From the NCBI RefSeq assembly GCF_001758785.1, contig NZ_LROM01000115.1, forward strand, positions 1 to 54,805: 54,805 nucleotides of DNA, given 5' to 3'. Every line of letters starts with the position of its first letter. The stretch's first letter is position 1. The stretch is from Duganella phyllosphaerae. Lineage in GTDB: Bacteria > Pseudomonadota > Gammaproteobacteria > Burkholderiales > Burkholderiaceae_D. The notes under the pieces were generated by a model that saw only the letters and a program-made list of their open reading frames with translations, was not told the origin of the DNA and did no database searches. Position numbers and translations under genes: made by a program. Of this stretch, positions 34,065 to 41,774 are shown one piece after another.

Positions 34065-34781
34065 TTATTTTGTAGCACGATCGTACTGATCGAGTGGTTT
34101 GCACGGCAATCTAAAGTCTACGTGATAGTGCTCGTCGTGCCTGATCCACGGCGTCGCCTTCATGAACGTGACCGACCTGCGCAGGTAGTCACCGCGCCTG
34201 GTCCGGTACAGTTGTGCCACCAGCTCCTTCTGGAAGATCACGCGGTCAATCGGCGCGCCGTGCTTCTTCGCCGCCTCAGCCAACTGGTACAGGTGTTCTG
34301 CCACGGCTTCAAAATCGATCCGTAAATCATCGAGCTTGCCGTTGGCGTCGAATTCCAGTGCGTAGCCAAACTTGTTGAGCGCATTGGACGGCAGCGGCAC
34401 CGATATTCCTTTGCCATCCAGCACCGGCACCATGAAGTCGACCGAAGTGCCGTTCTGGTGGGTGCGGTGAGGCTTGAAGGGGCCGCCGGTGGACAGGCCG
34501 GTCTCGCCGTAGACGAAGCGGGTGTCGGGCATGGTGCGGTAGGTGGCGGCATACGCATCGACCACGATAGCGCGCACGGTCTGGTGCACCTGGGTTCTGC
34601 CGAGGGTAATGCCCAGGCTGGTATAGGGGTCGTAGTTGTCGCCCCCGGCGGGCAGTGGCGTGCCGCCACTTAAGCGCCCGTTTGCCGACGTGCCGTGGCA
34701 GACGCTGGCGCTGGCTGCGTCCTGTGCGGCGGTGAGCAAAAAAATCCCGGAAAGAAAAAGAGAGCGGAAGGATATATTCAT
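34065..34781 (-). CDS. MepA-like (M74) penicillin-insensitive peptidoglycan endopeptidase, exported
   Basis: A protein of 238 residues. Signal peptide with cleavage near AASA-S (residue 25), so it acts in the periplasm or outside. The layout follows E. coli MepA, a zinc endopeptidase that cuts DD- and LD-crosslinks: ANGRLSGGTPLP near the N-terminus, GETGLSTGG, then HQNGTSVDF with the metal-ligand His and Asp (HxxxxxxD), and the distal HDEHYHVDFRLPC with another His ligand. It is shorter than MepA (about 270). It is the third gene of an operon with two unusual proteins; starts 18 bp after the 34800 gene. Whether it serves the cell's own wall or attacks rivals is not shown by the sequence. Confidence 0.82.
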   Translation of the reverse strand: MNISFRSLFLSGIFLLTAAQDAASASVCHGTSANGRLSGGTPLPAGGDNYDPYTSLGITLGRTQVHQTVRAIVVDAYAATYRTMPDTRFVYGETGLSTGGPFKPHRTHQNGTSVDFMVPVLDGKGISVPLPSNALNKFGYALEFDANGKLDDLRIDFEAVAEHLYQLAEAAKKHGAPIDRVIFQKELVAQLYRTRRGDYLRRSVTFMKATPWIRHDEHYHVDFRLPCKPLDQYDRATK

Positions 34782-34799
34782 CTATTCCAATCGTTTGCA

Positions 34800-35408
34800 T
34801 TAGCGGGGTTTCTGGCGCTCGGCAAGTTTGGCATGTGATTCATCGCGAATCGCCTTCCAGTCTTCCGCAGTCAATAGGGATTCTTCGCTACGCAGGCCTT
34901 CCAGAAGCGCATCTTCCAGCTTGTCTCTTGCGGCGGATCGTGCGCTTTCGGGCTGCGGCTTGCCTTCCACTCGGAATTGCCTGAGGAACTTGAATGGTCG
35001 ATGCACCCCGCTGGGATCGGAAAGACAGGGCAGGGCGAACTCCTGCTCAGTGAGCAGCACCATGCGCCAGATGATGCCTCCAAAAAAGCGAAAAGTGACG
35101 GCATTCGGCGGTTGAAGCTTCAGTTCAGCAAATGTGCCAGTAGAATACATAGCGCCTAGCGAAGCAGTATCCACGGTTTTAAGATCCGAGTCGAACATGT
35201 AAATCCGCAGCGTCTCTTCAAAAGGGATGTCATCGGTTAAAAATGCGAGGCGATAGTTGTGCCACGCCAGTGCAGCCTCCAGCACCGCTCCCGTCACGAC
35301 AATACCGGTGCGCTTGCCATCGATCACAAGTTCGGAACGAGCCAATTCCGACTCGGAGTAGGGCGACGCCAACTCCGCCGCGAATTCTGAGGTTGAAAGT
35401 AATCTCAC
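34800..35408 (-). CDS. Unrecognised protein, paralogue of the gene at 32577 (family 'B2')
   Basis: A protein of 202 residues. Residues about 25-155 align gap-free with the whole core of the 161-residue protein encoded at 32577-33062 (about half identical). It has an extra C-terminal tail of about 45 residues, charged and helical (DKLEDALLEGLRSEESLL...). No signal peptide, membrane segment or catalytic motif is recognisable. It starts 9 bp after the glycine-zipper gene and ends 18 bp before the endopeptidase gene, so all three are surely co-transcribed. The context suggests a partner or immunity/chaperone role for one of its neighbours; this is inference. Confidence 0.72.
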   Translation of the reverse strand: MRLLSTSEFAAELASPYSESELARSELVIDGKRTGIVVTGAVLEAALAWHNYRLAFLTDDIPFEETLRIYMFDSDLKTVDTASLGAMYSTGTFAELKLQPPNAVTFRFFGGIIWRMVLLTEQEFALPCLSDPSGVHRPFKFLRQFRVEGKPQPESARSAARDKLEDALLEGLRSEESLLTAEDWKAIRDESHAKLAERQKPR

Positions 35409-35417
35409 GATCTTGCT

Positions 35418-36113
35418 CTACCATATGTATCCGGCACCAAAAGCTGCCAAAGCACCGCCAGCGAAAGCTCCGATTGTCACACATACTGGGGCGCCCGGAC
35501 CACACGCCAATCCGGCAAGCGCGCCGCCAGCTATGCCGCCACCAATTCCGGCGGAAGCCGTCAACAGTTCCCGCTTGATCGCGGTGGATTTGCTACGAGC
35601 GGTAAGGACGTTGTAAGTCGATAAGGCCAACGAAAAAAGGATGAGCCCCCGGCCCAGGCGTGACATTCGCTGCACATTGCGGGTGTAGTCTTGGTTGGAT
35701 CTGCCGGCCGAACGGACAATTTCGGCGAAGACTTGATTCTGCTGCAATGGAGTGAGCTTCGCAAAGACGGCCGGCTTTCCAAAGAGCTTCACCGTTTTTT
35801 CGGCGACGAGCGCATTCAGCCCTCGGCCTTCAGCTTTTTTATGCTCGGCGAAAGCCCGAGCTACAGGTGTCGTTTGCGATCTGATGAGCTGCATGATGGC
35901 ATTGCGGGTGATTTGCGCCTGCTCTGCCGCCTGCGCCCAAGTCAACTTTCCCTGCGCCACTTCCCGGCGCAAGTTATCGGACATGTTTTTTATTTCCAGC
36001 GAATACGTCCTGCGTGCAGTGGCGTCAATTTCGAAGTGCACGCCTGCGCTGGCGGCAGTTGCCTCGAGCGACCTGATGGCATTTTCGAATGCTGCTTCGT
36101 CGGATGTTTGCAT
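35418..36113 (-). CDS. Protein with C-terminal glycine-zipper membrane domain, possible effector
   Basis: A protein of 231 residues with GGGAG 7 nt before the ATG. Residues 1-155 are soluble, helical and charged, with DNLRREVAQGKLTWAQAAEQAQITRNAIMQ in the middle. Then LGRGLILFSLALSTYNVL forms a membrane segment (about 157-174), and after a short basic hinge (RSKSTAIKREL) comes a long glycine zipper (ASAGIGGGIAGGALAGLAC and GAPVCVTIGAFAGGALAAFG) ending in YIW. Two cysteines flank the GPGAP turn. Such terminal glycine zippers occur in membrane-inserting toxins and some secretion-system effectors. No known family was recognised. It is the first gene of the operon with the B2 and endopeptidase genes. 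Base composition is visibly more A+T-rich than the flanks. Confidence 0.72.
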   Translation of the reverse strand: MQTSDEAAFENAIRSLEATAASAGVHFEIDATARRTYSLEIKNMSDNLRREVAQGKLTWAQAAEQAQITRNAIMQLIRSQTTPVARAFAEHKKAEGRGLNALVAEKTVKLFGKPAVFAKLTPLQQNQVFAEIVRSAGRSNQDYTRNVQRMSRLGRGLILFSLALSTYNVLTARSKSTAIKRELLTASAGIGGGIAGGALAGLACGPGAPVCVTIGAFAGGALAAFGAGYIW

Positions 36114-36220
36114 AAGCGGCTCCCGTTGAGATGTCTGGGGAGCGTACAGTTCTGCTCGTTGTCATGCCTTGAAAGGGCGCAAGTTGTTGTCCTGGTGTGC
36201 GGTAGTCTGCGACTCAAAAC

Positions 36221-36256
36221 AAAAACGCCCACAAACCGAAGCTTGTGGGCGTTTTT
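36221..36256 (-). terminator. Rho-independent terminator of tRNA-Lys copy 2
   Basis: On the minus strand, CGCCCACAA-loop-TTGTGGGCG is followed by TTTTTGTTTT (plus-strand arms 36226-36234 and 36243-36251). It lies 10 bp past the tRNA 3' end. It is not the same sequence as the terminator of copy 1. Confidence 0.92.
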
Positions 36257-36265
36257 GATGAATCT

Positions 36266-36341
36266 TGGTAGGCCGTGCGGGATTCGAACCTGCGACCAAC
36301 GGATTAAAAGTCCGCTGCTCTACCAGCTGAGCTAACGACCC
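36266..36341 (-). tRNA. tRNA-Lys (anticodon TTT), copy 2
   Basis: Identical over all 76 nt to the copy at 28133-28208 and in the same orientation. All arms are intact and CCA is encoded. The flanks differ apart from three bases beyond the CCA. It lies 89 bp downstream of the last gene of the Tol-Pal operon. Confidence 0.98.
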
Positions 36342-36390
36342 CCGAAGAAGCGAGATTATAGGATGTTTCAGCACATCCTGTCAAATGCCT

Positions 36391-36413
36391 GCCGGACAAT
36401 TTATTTGTCCGGC
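36391..36413 (-). terminator. Stem-loop at the end of the Tol-Pal operon
   Basis: The perfect 9-bp stem GCCGGACAA / TTGTCCGGC with a 5-nt A+T loop lies 17 bp after the ybgF stop. It has no strong T-run, so it may be a weak terminator or an RNA-stabilising hairpin. Confidence 0.6.
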
Positions 36414-36430
36414 TGCCTCACAGCACCGGT

Positions 36431-37186
36431 TTATTTCCCGCCCAGGCGCTGCTTGGCCGTCGCGGCCGCTTGCGAGTCCGGGAACTGCTTGATCAGGTCC
36501 TGCAATGTCTTCTTGGCCGCTTTGTCTTTCAGCTCAGTCTGGCAGCTGGCAATGTTGAGCATGGCGTCCGGGGCCTTGGGGCTGTCGCCGTAGTTCTTCA
36601 GCACCACTTGCTGGGCCGCGATGGCGCTCTTGCAGTCGCGCTGGGCGTAGAACGAGTTGCCGAGCCAGTATTGCGCGTTGGGCGTGTACACGGAAGCAGG
36701 GTACTGGCGCACGAAGGCAGCCAGGGCGTCGCCGGCGGCCTTGTAGTCGCCGGCCTTGAACTGGGCCATGGCGGCGTCGTAGCTGCGCTCTTCGTTCGGA
36801 TCGACCTGGGCGGTTTTGCCGTCCACGTTCACTTCGCGCGGCTCGAGCTTGCGCATGCGTGTGTCGAGGTCGGTGTACAGGTCGCGCTGGCGCTTCTGGG
36901 CCATCGAGACTTCGTTGGACAGTACTTCGATCTGGCCGCGCAGCTTGGCGATCTCCTGCAGCGTGCTGTCGTTTTGATTGATCATGTCCAGCGTGCTGGT
37001 CTTGTCGGACTTGGTTTCGAGGCGGGCATTGGTGTCAACGCGCAGGGCTTCGAGCTTGGCGCGCAGGTCCAGCAGCGCCTTGCGGGCTTCGTCGTCGTCG
37101 AACAGGCCGGCATGGGCTTGCAGCGGCAGCCAGGTCATCGCAACGAGCACGGCGGCGGAGACGCCGGATTTGGAGAGTTTCATCAT
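36431..37186 (-). CDS. cpoB: Cell-division coordinator CpoB / YbgF (Tol-Pal system)
   Basis: A periplasmic protein of 251 residues. I chose the ATG at 37186 (MMKLSK) as it gives a proper signal peptide ending near QAHA-G. The N-terminal part (about 30-130) is a coiled coil that trimerises in the family (RAKLEALRV... LRGQIEVLSNEV). The C-terminal part (about 135-250) has three TPR-like repeats, including AQYWLGNSFYAQRD and PDAMLNIASCQ. CpoB links Tol-Pal to peptidoglycan synthesis in division. It is the last gene of the operon and is separated from pal by a very long hairpin, which may lower its expression relative to pal. Confidence 0.93.
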   Translation of the reverse strand: MMKLSKSGVSAAVLVAMTWLPLQAHAGLFDDDEARKALLDLRAKLEALRVDTNARLETKSDKTSTLDMINQNDSTLQEIAKLRGQIEVLSNEVSMAQKRQRDLYTDLDTRMRKLEPREVNVDGKTAQVDPNEERSYDAAMAQFKAGDYKAAGDALAAFVRQYPASVYTPNAQYWLGNSFYAQRDCKSAIAAQQVVLKNYGDSPKAPDAMLNIASCQTELKDKAAKKTLQDLIKQFPDSQAAATAKQRLGGK

Positions 37187-37216
37187 GTCGGGCGCTTTCA
37201 ACAAATCTAAATGGAA

Positions 37217-37263
37217 ACGGGGCGGTGCCTGGACTTGGCAACCAAGTCCGGGTACCGCCCCGT
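37217..37263 (-). terminator. 22-bp hairpin between pal and ybgF
   Basis: Arms 37217-37238 and 37242-37263 pair over 22 consecutive positions (two G-U-type pairs) around a 3-nt loop. The minus-strand RNA then reads CCCCGTTTCC. Such a stem can act as a partial terminator or block 3'-5' decay of the upstream pal mRNA. It lies in the middle of an operon, 29 bp after the pal stop. Confidence 0.65.
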
Positions 37264-37292
37264 ATTATGCCTGTGACCAGGCAAAAGCGAAA

Positions 37293-37826
37293 TTACTTGT
37301 AAACGATGTCGGCGCGGCGGTTTTCAGCGCGTGCGGCTTCGTCGGTACCGGCAGCTTTTGGCTTTTCCTTGCCCAGCGAGACCGCTTCGATCTGCGAGTC
37401 CGACACGCCCAACGTGGTCATGGCTTTACGCACGGCTTCGGCGCGCTTCAAGCCCAGGGCCAGGTTGTACTCGGAACCGCCGCGGTCATCGGTGTTACCC
37501 TGGATCAGGATCTGGCGCGACTTGTTTTTCGACAGGTAAGCCGAGTGGTTTTCCACCACTGGACGGCCATCGGCGCGCACGCTGTAGCTGTCATAGTCGA
37601 AGTACACGCTGCGGTTGGCCAGCACGCCTTTCGGATCGTCCAGCGGATCGAGCGACTTGGTTTCAACCGGGGCCACGGTGCGGGTATCCGACTGGGCCGG
37701 CGCCTGGCCGGTGGCTGGACGCTCCACCACTGGTGGTGGGGTGTTTTCCTTGATCGGGGTCGACGAGCAGGCCGACAGGATCGCTGCCGTGGTCAGGACG
37801 AGGGCTAAGCTGCTGATTTGACGCAT
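37293..37826 (-). CDS. pal: Peptidoglycan-associated lipoprotein Pal
   Basis: A protein of 177 residues. Lipobox LSAC at residues 17-20. The OmpA-like domain (about 65-177) has VYFDYDSYSVRADG, ILIQGNTDDRGGSEYNLALGLKRAEAV and the late RRADIVY, with the residues that bind meso-DAP. Pal anchors the outer membrane to the wall and is released from TolB by the energised TolQRA complex. The Pro/Thr-rich linker (about 25-60) spans from the membrane. TAGGAG precedes the ATG by 7 nt. It follows tolB by 34 bp. Confidence 0.97.
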   Translation of the reverse strand: MRQISSLALVLTTAAILSACSSTPIKENTPPPVVERPATGQAPAQSDTRTVAPVETKSLDPLDDPKGVLANRSVYFDYDSYSVRADGRPVVENHSAYLSKNKSRQILIQGNTDDRGGSEYNLALGLKRAEAVRKAMTTLGVSDSQIEAVSLGKEKPKAAGTDEAARAENRRADIVYK

Positions 37827-37860
37827 GAGTTTCTCCTAGTAACGTTAGATTTTGATTGTT

Positions 37861-39135
37861 TTACTGCATGAACGGACCCCAGGTGGGCTCCTTGATGTTG
37901 CCCGCCTGAGTCGTCAAGCGTTGCTTCACACGGCCATCGACCGAGACCACGGCCAGCGATTTGCGGCTGCCTGCCGTGGTGGCGTACATGATGTACTTGC
38001 CGTTCGGGGCAAAGCTCGGCGATTCGTCGCTGGTGGTATCGGACAGGCGGGTTTCCTGGCCACTGCCCAGGTCCAGGACATACAGCTGGAAGTTGCCGTC
38101 GCGGCGCGAGATATAGGCCAGGGTCTTGCCGTCGGACGATACGCGCGGGCTGGTGTTGTAGGTGCCGGAGAAGGTCACGCGCTTGGCGTCGCCGCCGCTG
38201 GCGCTCATGCGGTAAATTTGCGGGCCGCCGCTGCGGTCGCTGGTGAAGTAGATGCTCTGGCCGTCGGCCGACCATTGTGGCTCGGTATCGATGCCGCCGT
38301 TGCTGGTCACACGGCGCAGGTTGCTGCCGTCGGCGTTGACGGTGTAGATCTCGTAGTTGCCATCCTTGGACAGCGCCACGGCCAGCTTGTTGCCGTCCGG
38401 CGCCCACGAAGGCGCCGAGTTGTTGCCTTTTTCGTTGGCGACCACGGTGCGGGCGCGGGTGACCAGGTTCTGGATGTAGACCACTGGCTTTTTCTGCTCG
38501 AACGATACGTACGCGACCTTGGTGCCGTCCGGCGACCACGATGGCGAAATGATCGGTTCGTTGGAGCGCAGCGCCAGCTGTTCGCCTTCGCCGTCGGCAT
38601 CGGCAATCATCAGCGTATAGCTGCGGCCTTGCTCCTTGACGTAGGAAATGCGGGTGGAAAACGCCCCGCGCACGCCGGTCAGCTTGAAGAACACGTCGTC
38701 GGCAATCAGGTGGGCCGACAGGCGCGTGAACTGGGCGGTCACAGCCTTGTCCAGGTTGGATATCTGCGACTGCTTGACGGTGTCGTACAGTTTATAGCGC
38801 ACGTCGTAGCGGCCGTCGGCCATGGCGTTGACGGTGCCCACCACCAGCGCATCGGCGCCCTTGGCTTTCCAGCCGCTGTAGTCGACGTTGTTGACATCGC
38901 TGATCACGCCGGCGTCTATGATCTTGAAGGCGCCGCTACGCTCGAGGTCGGCCTTGATGATGGCCGACACCATGTGCGGGGCCACGCCTTCGTTGGCGAA
39001 GCCGGCGACGGCGACCGGGATCTGGTTGCTGCCGGCGCCGGTAATTTCAATGCGCATCTGGGCCTGGGCGCTGCCCATGGTGGCGGCGATGGTGAGGCCA
39101 GCGTAGAGGATGACGTGTTTAAAATTGGTTTTCAT
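37861..39135 (-). CDS. tolB: Tol-Pal system beta-propeller protein TolB
   Basis: A periplasmic protein of 424 residues. Signal peptide ends at GSAQA-Q near residue 25. The N-terminal domain (about 26-160) starts MRIEITGAGSNQIPVAVAGF. Then a six-bladed propeller with the recurrent SWSPDGTKVAYVS, SWAPDGNKLAVALS, QWSADGQSIYFTSDR, RVSSDGKTLAYISR and SFAPNGKYIMYAT units. It shuttles between Pal and TolA. Its ATG overlaps the tolA stop by one base, so translation is coupled. Confidence 0.97.
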   Translation of the reverse strand: MKTNFKHVILYAGLTIAATMGSAQAQMRIEITGAGSNQIPVAVAGFANEGVAPHMVSAIIKADLERSGAFKIIDAGVISDVNNVDYSGWKAKGADALVVGTVNAMADGRYDVRYKLYDTVKQSQISNLDKAVTAQFTRLSAHLIADDVFFKLTGVRGAFSTRISYVKEQGRSYTLMIADADGEGEQLALRSNEPIISPSWSPDGTKVAYVSFEQKKPVVYIQNLVTRARTVVANEKGNNSAPSWAPDGNKLAVALSKDGNYEIYTVNADGSNLRRVTSNGGIDTEPQWSADGQSIYFTSDRSGGPQIYRMSASGGDAKRVTFSGTYNTSPRVSSDGKTLAYISRRDGNFQLYVLDLGSGQETRLSDTTSDESPSFAPNGKYIMYATTAGSRKSLAVVSVDGRVKQRLTTQAGNIKEPTWGPFMQ

Positions 39136-40118
39136 TAATGCATTTCCTTCATGTTGAAGACGAGTTCGATTTCGCGCTCTACCGTACCATCTTTTTTCTT
39201 GGGTAGCGGTGACGATTTGGCAATTGCGTTCTCAATCGCACTGTCGTAAGCAGGCGAGGCGCTGCCCTTGACCTTGCGCACGCCGATAATTTCACCGGTC
39301 GGCAGCTGGGTGATCTTGTAGGTTGCCGTCAGACTGTCGTCGGTGCCGCCATAGACCAGGTTGTTCTTGACCTTGGTGCGGATGGCTGCCGCGTAGCCGC
39401 CATCGACCTTGCCGCCGGTCGATTGCGCAGCCGTGCCGGTGGAACCCTTGGCGGCCGATCCGGTAATCCGGCTCATTTCCGCTGCAAACGCCTTGTCTTT
39501 CGCTGCCTTGTCGGCCTTATCCTTGGCTACCTTTTCGGCCGCGGCCTTTTTCTTGGCCTGCTCGGCGGCGAGTTTCTTTTCTTTCTCTTGTTTCTCTTCC
39601 TGCTCTTTTTCTTCCTCTTCCCGGGCTTTTTGCTCGGCGAGTTTTTTCTGCTCAAGCTTCTTCTTGGCGTCGAGCTTGGCTTGCTTCTCGTCCGCTTCTT
39701 TCTTCAGCTGGGCTTCCTTGAGCTCTTTGGCTTCGGCGATCTTCTTCTCTTCCTCGAGCTTTTTCTTCTTTTCTTTCAGGCGCTCGAGCGCGATGTCCGG
39801 CGCCTTGGGCGCAGGGGGCACTTCCACCGGCGGTGGCGGTGGTGTTTTGACCACGGGCGGCGGCACCGGTTCCGGCTCGGGCGCCGGCTCGGGATCGGGT
39901 TCTGGTTGGGGCTCCGGCGGGGCGGCGGGGGCGGCGTCCTGCACCGTCATGTCCCAGATTTCTGCCTGGACTTCGGTCGGTTCGGTGTTCTGCCAGCTCA
40001 CGCCCACCCACAGGAACAGCAACAGCACCGCGTGCACCGATACGGCAAGTATCGTTGCGCGCCAGCCGTTGTGTTGTCGCGGCACCTTGTACGGGCCGCC
40101 TGCGCTAGGGGGATTCAT
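39135..40118 (-). CDS. tolA: Cell envelope integrity protein TolA
   Basis: A protein of 327 residues. Domain I: a membrane helix at about 20-42 (ATILAVSVHAVLLLFLWVGV). A Pro/Glu-rich stretch (about 60-110) then leads to the long Lys/Glu/Ala helix (domain II, about 110-220) that spans the periplasm. Domain III at the C-terminus (about 235-327: YAAAIRTKVKNNLVYGG ... TYKITQLPTGEIIGVRKVKGS) is the TonB_C-like fold that touches TolB and Pal. The presence of a Pro-rich region before the helix is common in betaproteobacterial TolA. It uses the proton force from TolQR. Confidence 0.96.
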   Translation of the reverse strand: MNPPSAGGPYKVPRQHNGWRATILAVSVHAVLLLFLWVGVSWQNTEPTEVQAEIWDMTVQDAAPAAPPEPQPEPDPEPAPEPEPVPPPVVKTPPPPPVEVPPAPKAPDIALERLKEKKKKLEEEKKIAEAKELKEAQLKKEADEKQAKLDAKKKLEQKKLAEQKAREEEEKEQEEKQEKEKKLAAEQAKKKAAAEKVAKDKADKAAKDKAFAAEMSRITGSAAKGSTGTAAQSTGGKVDGGYAAAIRTKVKNNLVYGGTDDSLTATYKITQLPTGEIIGVRKVKGSASPAYDSAIENAIAKSSPLPKKKDGTVEREIELVFNMKEMH

Positions 40119-40131
40119 CTATTCAACGTTC

Positions 40132-40569
40132 TTATTGAGTGGCCAAACCCACGCGGGTAATGCCCATTTTCTTCGCTTCCGAGATCAGCTGGATCACGTC
40201 GTCGTATTTGCTTTCCTTGTCGCCCGAAATCAGCACCGGGTAGTCGGGATGCTCTTCGTGCAAGGTGCGCAGCTTTTTCACCAGCGCATCGCGGCTAGGC
40301 GCCGTTTCCGGCGCATCCGCATCCTTGCCCTTGACGCCGATCGACAGCGCGCCGTTGGGCTTGATGACGATCTGCACGTAGTCGCTCGGCGGCTTGGTCG
40401 ATTTTTCCGCGTGCGGCAAGTCCACCACCGACGCATCGTTAGCCGATGGCATGACCATGAAAATGATCAATAGGCACAGCATCACGTCGATGTACGGCAC
40501 CACGTTGATTTCGGACTTGAGCTTGCGGCCACGGCCGCCGCGCATGCTGCTGTTAAAAGAAGAACCCAT
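40132..40569 (-). CDS. tolR: TolR, ExbD-family proton-channel subunit
   Basis: A protein of 145 residues. A single N-terminal helix (about 22-42) with the key proton-carrying Asp in VVPYIDVMLCLLIIFMV. The rest is a periplasmic ExbD-like domain ending GLATQ. Works with TolQ to energise TolA. It starts 30 bp after the tolQ stop and is 13 bp from tolA. Confidence 0.96.
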   Translation of the reverse strand: MGSSFNSSMRGGRGRKLKSEINVVPYIDVMLCLLIIFMVMPSANDASVVDLPHAEKSTKPPSDYVQIVIKPNGALSIGVKGKDADAPETAPSRDALVKKLRTLHEEHPDYPVLISGDKESKYDDVIQLISEAKKMGITRVGLATQ

Positions 40570-40599
40570 GATTGCTCTGCCTTATGAAATGACCCGCGC

Positions 40600-41292
40600 T
40601 TAGCGCGACTGGCGTTGCAGGATGTTGGAGAACTCTTCGACAAAGCTTTCGAAGCGGATCGCCAGGCGATCAATGTCGTGCGAGAAGCGGTTGTACGCGA
40701 CCACCGCAGGAATCGCGGCAAACAGGCCGATGGCGGTAGCGATCAGCGCTTCGGCAATGCCGGGCGCCACCGCTGCCAAGGTTGCCTGCTGCACATTGGC
40801 CAGGCCACGGAACGCATTCATGATGCCCCACACGGTACCGAGCAGGCCGATGTACGGCGACACCGAACCGACCGATGCCAAAAAGGCCAGGTGCGATTCC
40901 AGGACATCCATTTCGCGCTGGAAGGCGGCGCGCATGGCGCGGCGGGCACCGTCCAGGATGGCGCCGTGGTCCATGGTTTCACGGCTGGCGGCGTAGGCGG
41001 CCTTGCTCTTGATGAATTCGCCCATGCCGGCTTCGAAGATGCGGGCCAGCGGGCCGCTGCCGGCGCGGTCCTTGCCGGCGTTCTGGTGCAGCGCGTGCAG
41101 GTTGCCGCCGGCCCAGAAGGTTTTTTCGAAGTCCACGGTCTGACGTCGGGCGGAACGCACCGCGAACAATTTGCTGAAGATATACGTCCAGCTGACCAGC
41201 GAGATAATGAGCAACAACGCCATGATCAACTGCACGATCAGGTGGGCATTGGTGATGAGGGAGATGAAAGAGAGGTCTTGGGTGACGTTCAT
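40600..41292 (-). CDS. tolQ: TolQ, MotA/ExbB-family proton-channel subunit
   Basis: A protein of 230 residues. TM1 at about 15-38, a cytoplasmic loop of about 100 residues, TM2 (about 135-160: SPYIGLLGTVWGIMNAF) with the conserved GLLGTVWGI, and TM3 (about 170-192: AEALIATAIGLFAAIPAVVAYN), where Thr residues line the channel. Forms the stator of the Tol machine with TolR. It follows ybgC by 15 bp. Confidence 0.97.
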   Translation of the reverse strand: MNVTQDLSFISLITNAHLIVQLIMALLLIISLVSWTYIFSKLFAVRSARRQTVDFEKTFWAGGNLHALHQNAGKDRAGSGPLARIFEAGMGEFIKSKAAYAASRETMDHGAILDGARRAMRAAFQREMDVLESHLAFLASVGSVSPYIGLLGTVWGIMNAFRGLANVQQATLAAVAPGIAEALIATAIGLFAAIPAVVAYNRFSHDIDRLAIRFESFVEEFSNILQRQSR

Positions 41293-41307
41293 TGTTTATC
41301 AGTCTGA

Positions 41308-41721
41308 TCAGTCGGAGATTACGTAGTGACGCATTTTTTCGGCCACGGCAGGCGGTATGGCGCGCAAGCGCATGGCCGTATCGACACAGGCGATGGTCAC
41401 CTGGGCCGAGTTCAGCAATTGCTCGCCGCACCATGCTTGCTGCTGGAAAGCAACCGATGCACGGCCTAATTTTTGTATAACAAGGGTTAATTTTATTACG
41501 TCGTCAAGCTTTGCAGGCGCATGATACTCCGAGGTGACGCTTTTGACGACGAACAACACATCATGTTCCTGCTGCAATGCGCGCTGGTTCACATTGAGAT
41601 GACGCAACCATTCGGTGCGGGCACGCTCGAAGAATTTCAGGTAATTGGCGTAATAGACAATCCCGCCGGCGTCGGTGTCCTCGTAGTAGACCCGGACATT
41701 CCAGTCGAACCGTGCTGGCAT
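41308..41721 (-). CDS. ybgC: Acyl-CoA thioesterase YbgC
   Basis: A hotdog-fold thioesterase of 137 residues from the ATG at 41721 (MPARFDWNV); longer frames upstream have no better start. Catalytic block YYEDTDAGGIVYYANYLKFFERARTEWL (Asp near residue 16), as in YbgC. The family hydrolyses short acyl-CoA or acyl-ACP and is almost always the first gene of the tol-pal operon, possibly linked to phospholipid metabolism at the division site. A dyad GTGCAATA-N13-TATTGCAC lies 25-53 bp upstream of the start and may be the operon's control site. Confidence 0.95.
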   Translation of the reverse strand: MPARFDWNVRVYYEDTDAGGIVYYANYLKFFERARTEWLRHLNVNQRALQQEHDVLFVVKSVTSEYHAPAKLDDVIKLTLVIQKLGRASVAFQQQAWCGEQLLNSAQVTIACVDTAMRLRAIPPAVAEKMRHYVISD

Positions 41722-41745
41722 GTTGTATTGACCGTATATAAGATT

Positions 41746-41774
41746 GTGCAATATTCTACGCGAATTTATTGCAC
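41746..41774. promoter_or_regulatory. Dyad upstream of the ybgC-tol-pal operon
   Basis: GTGCAATA-N13-TATTGCAC is perfect in both arms. It lies 25-53 bp before the ybgC ATG. The spacing fits a dimeric regulator binding two turns apart. The promoter boxes themselves could not be fixed with confidence, although TAGAAT on the minus strand lies inside the dyad. Confidence 0.45.

Noticed and set aside
34065..34781. Type VI secretion effector call for the MepA-like protein
   Set aside because: It has a Sec signal peptide and no VgrG, PAAR or Hcp gene is nearby; exported endopeptidase is all the sequence supports.
28133..36341. Integrative element at tRNA-Lys
   Set aside because: There is no integrase, excisionase or mobilisation gene and the repeats are entire tRNA genes; recorded as a possible tRNA duplication with accessory DNA instead.
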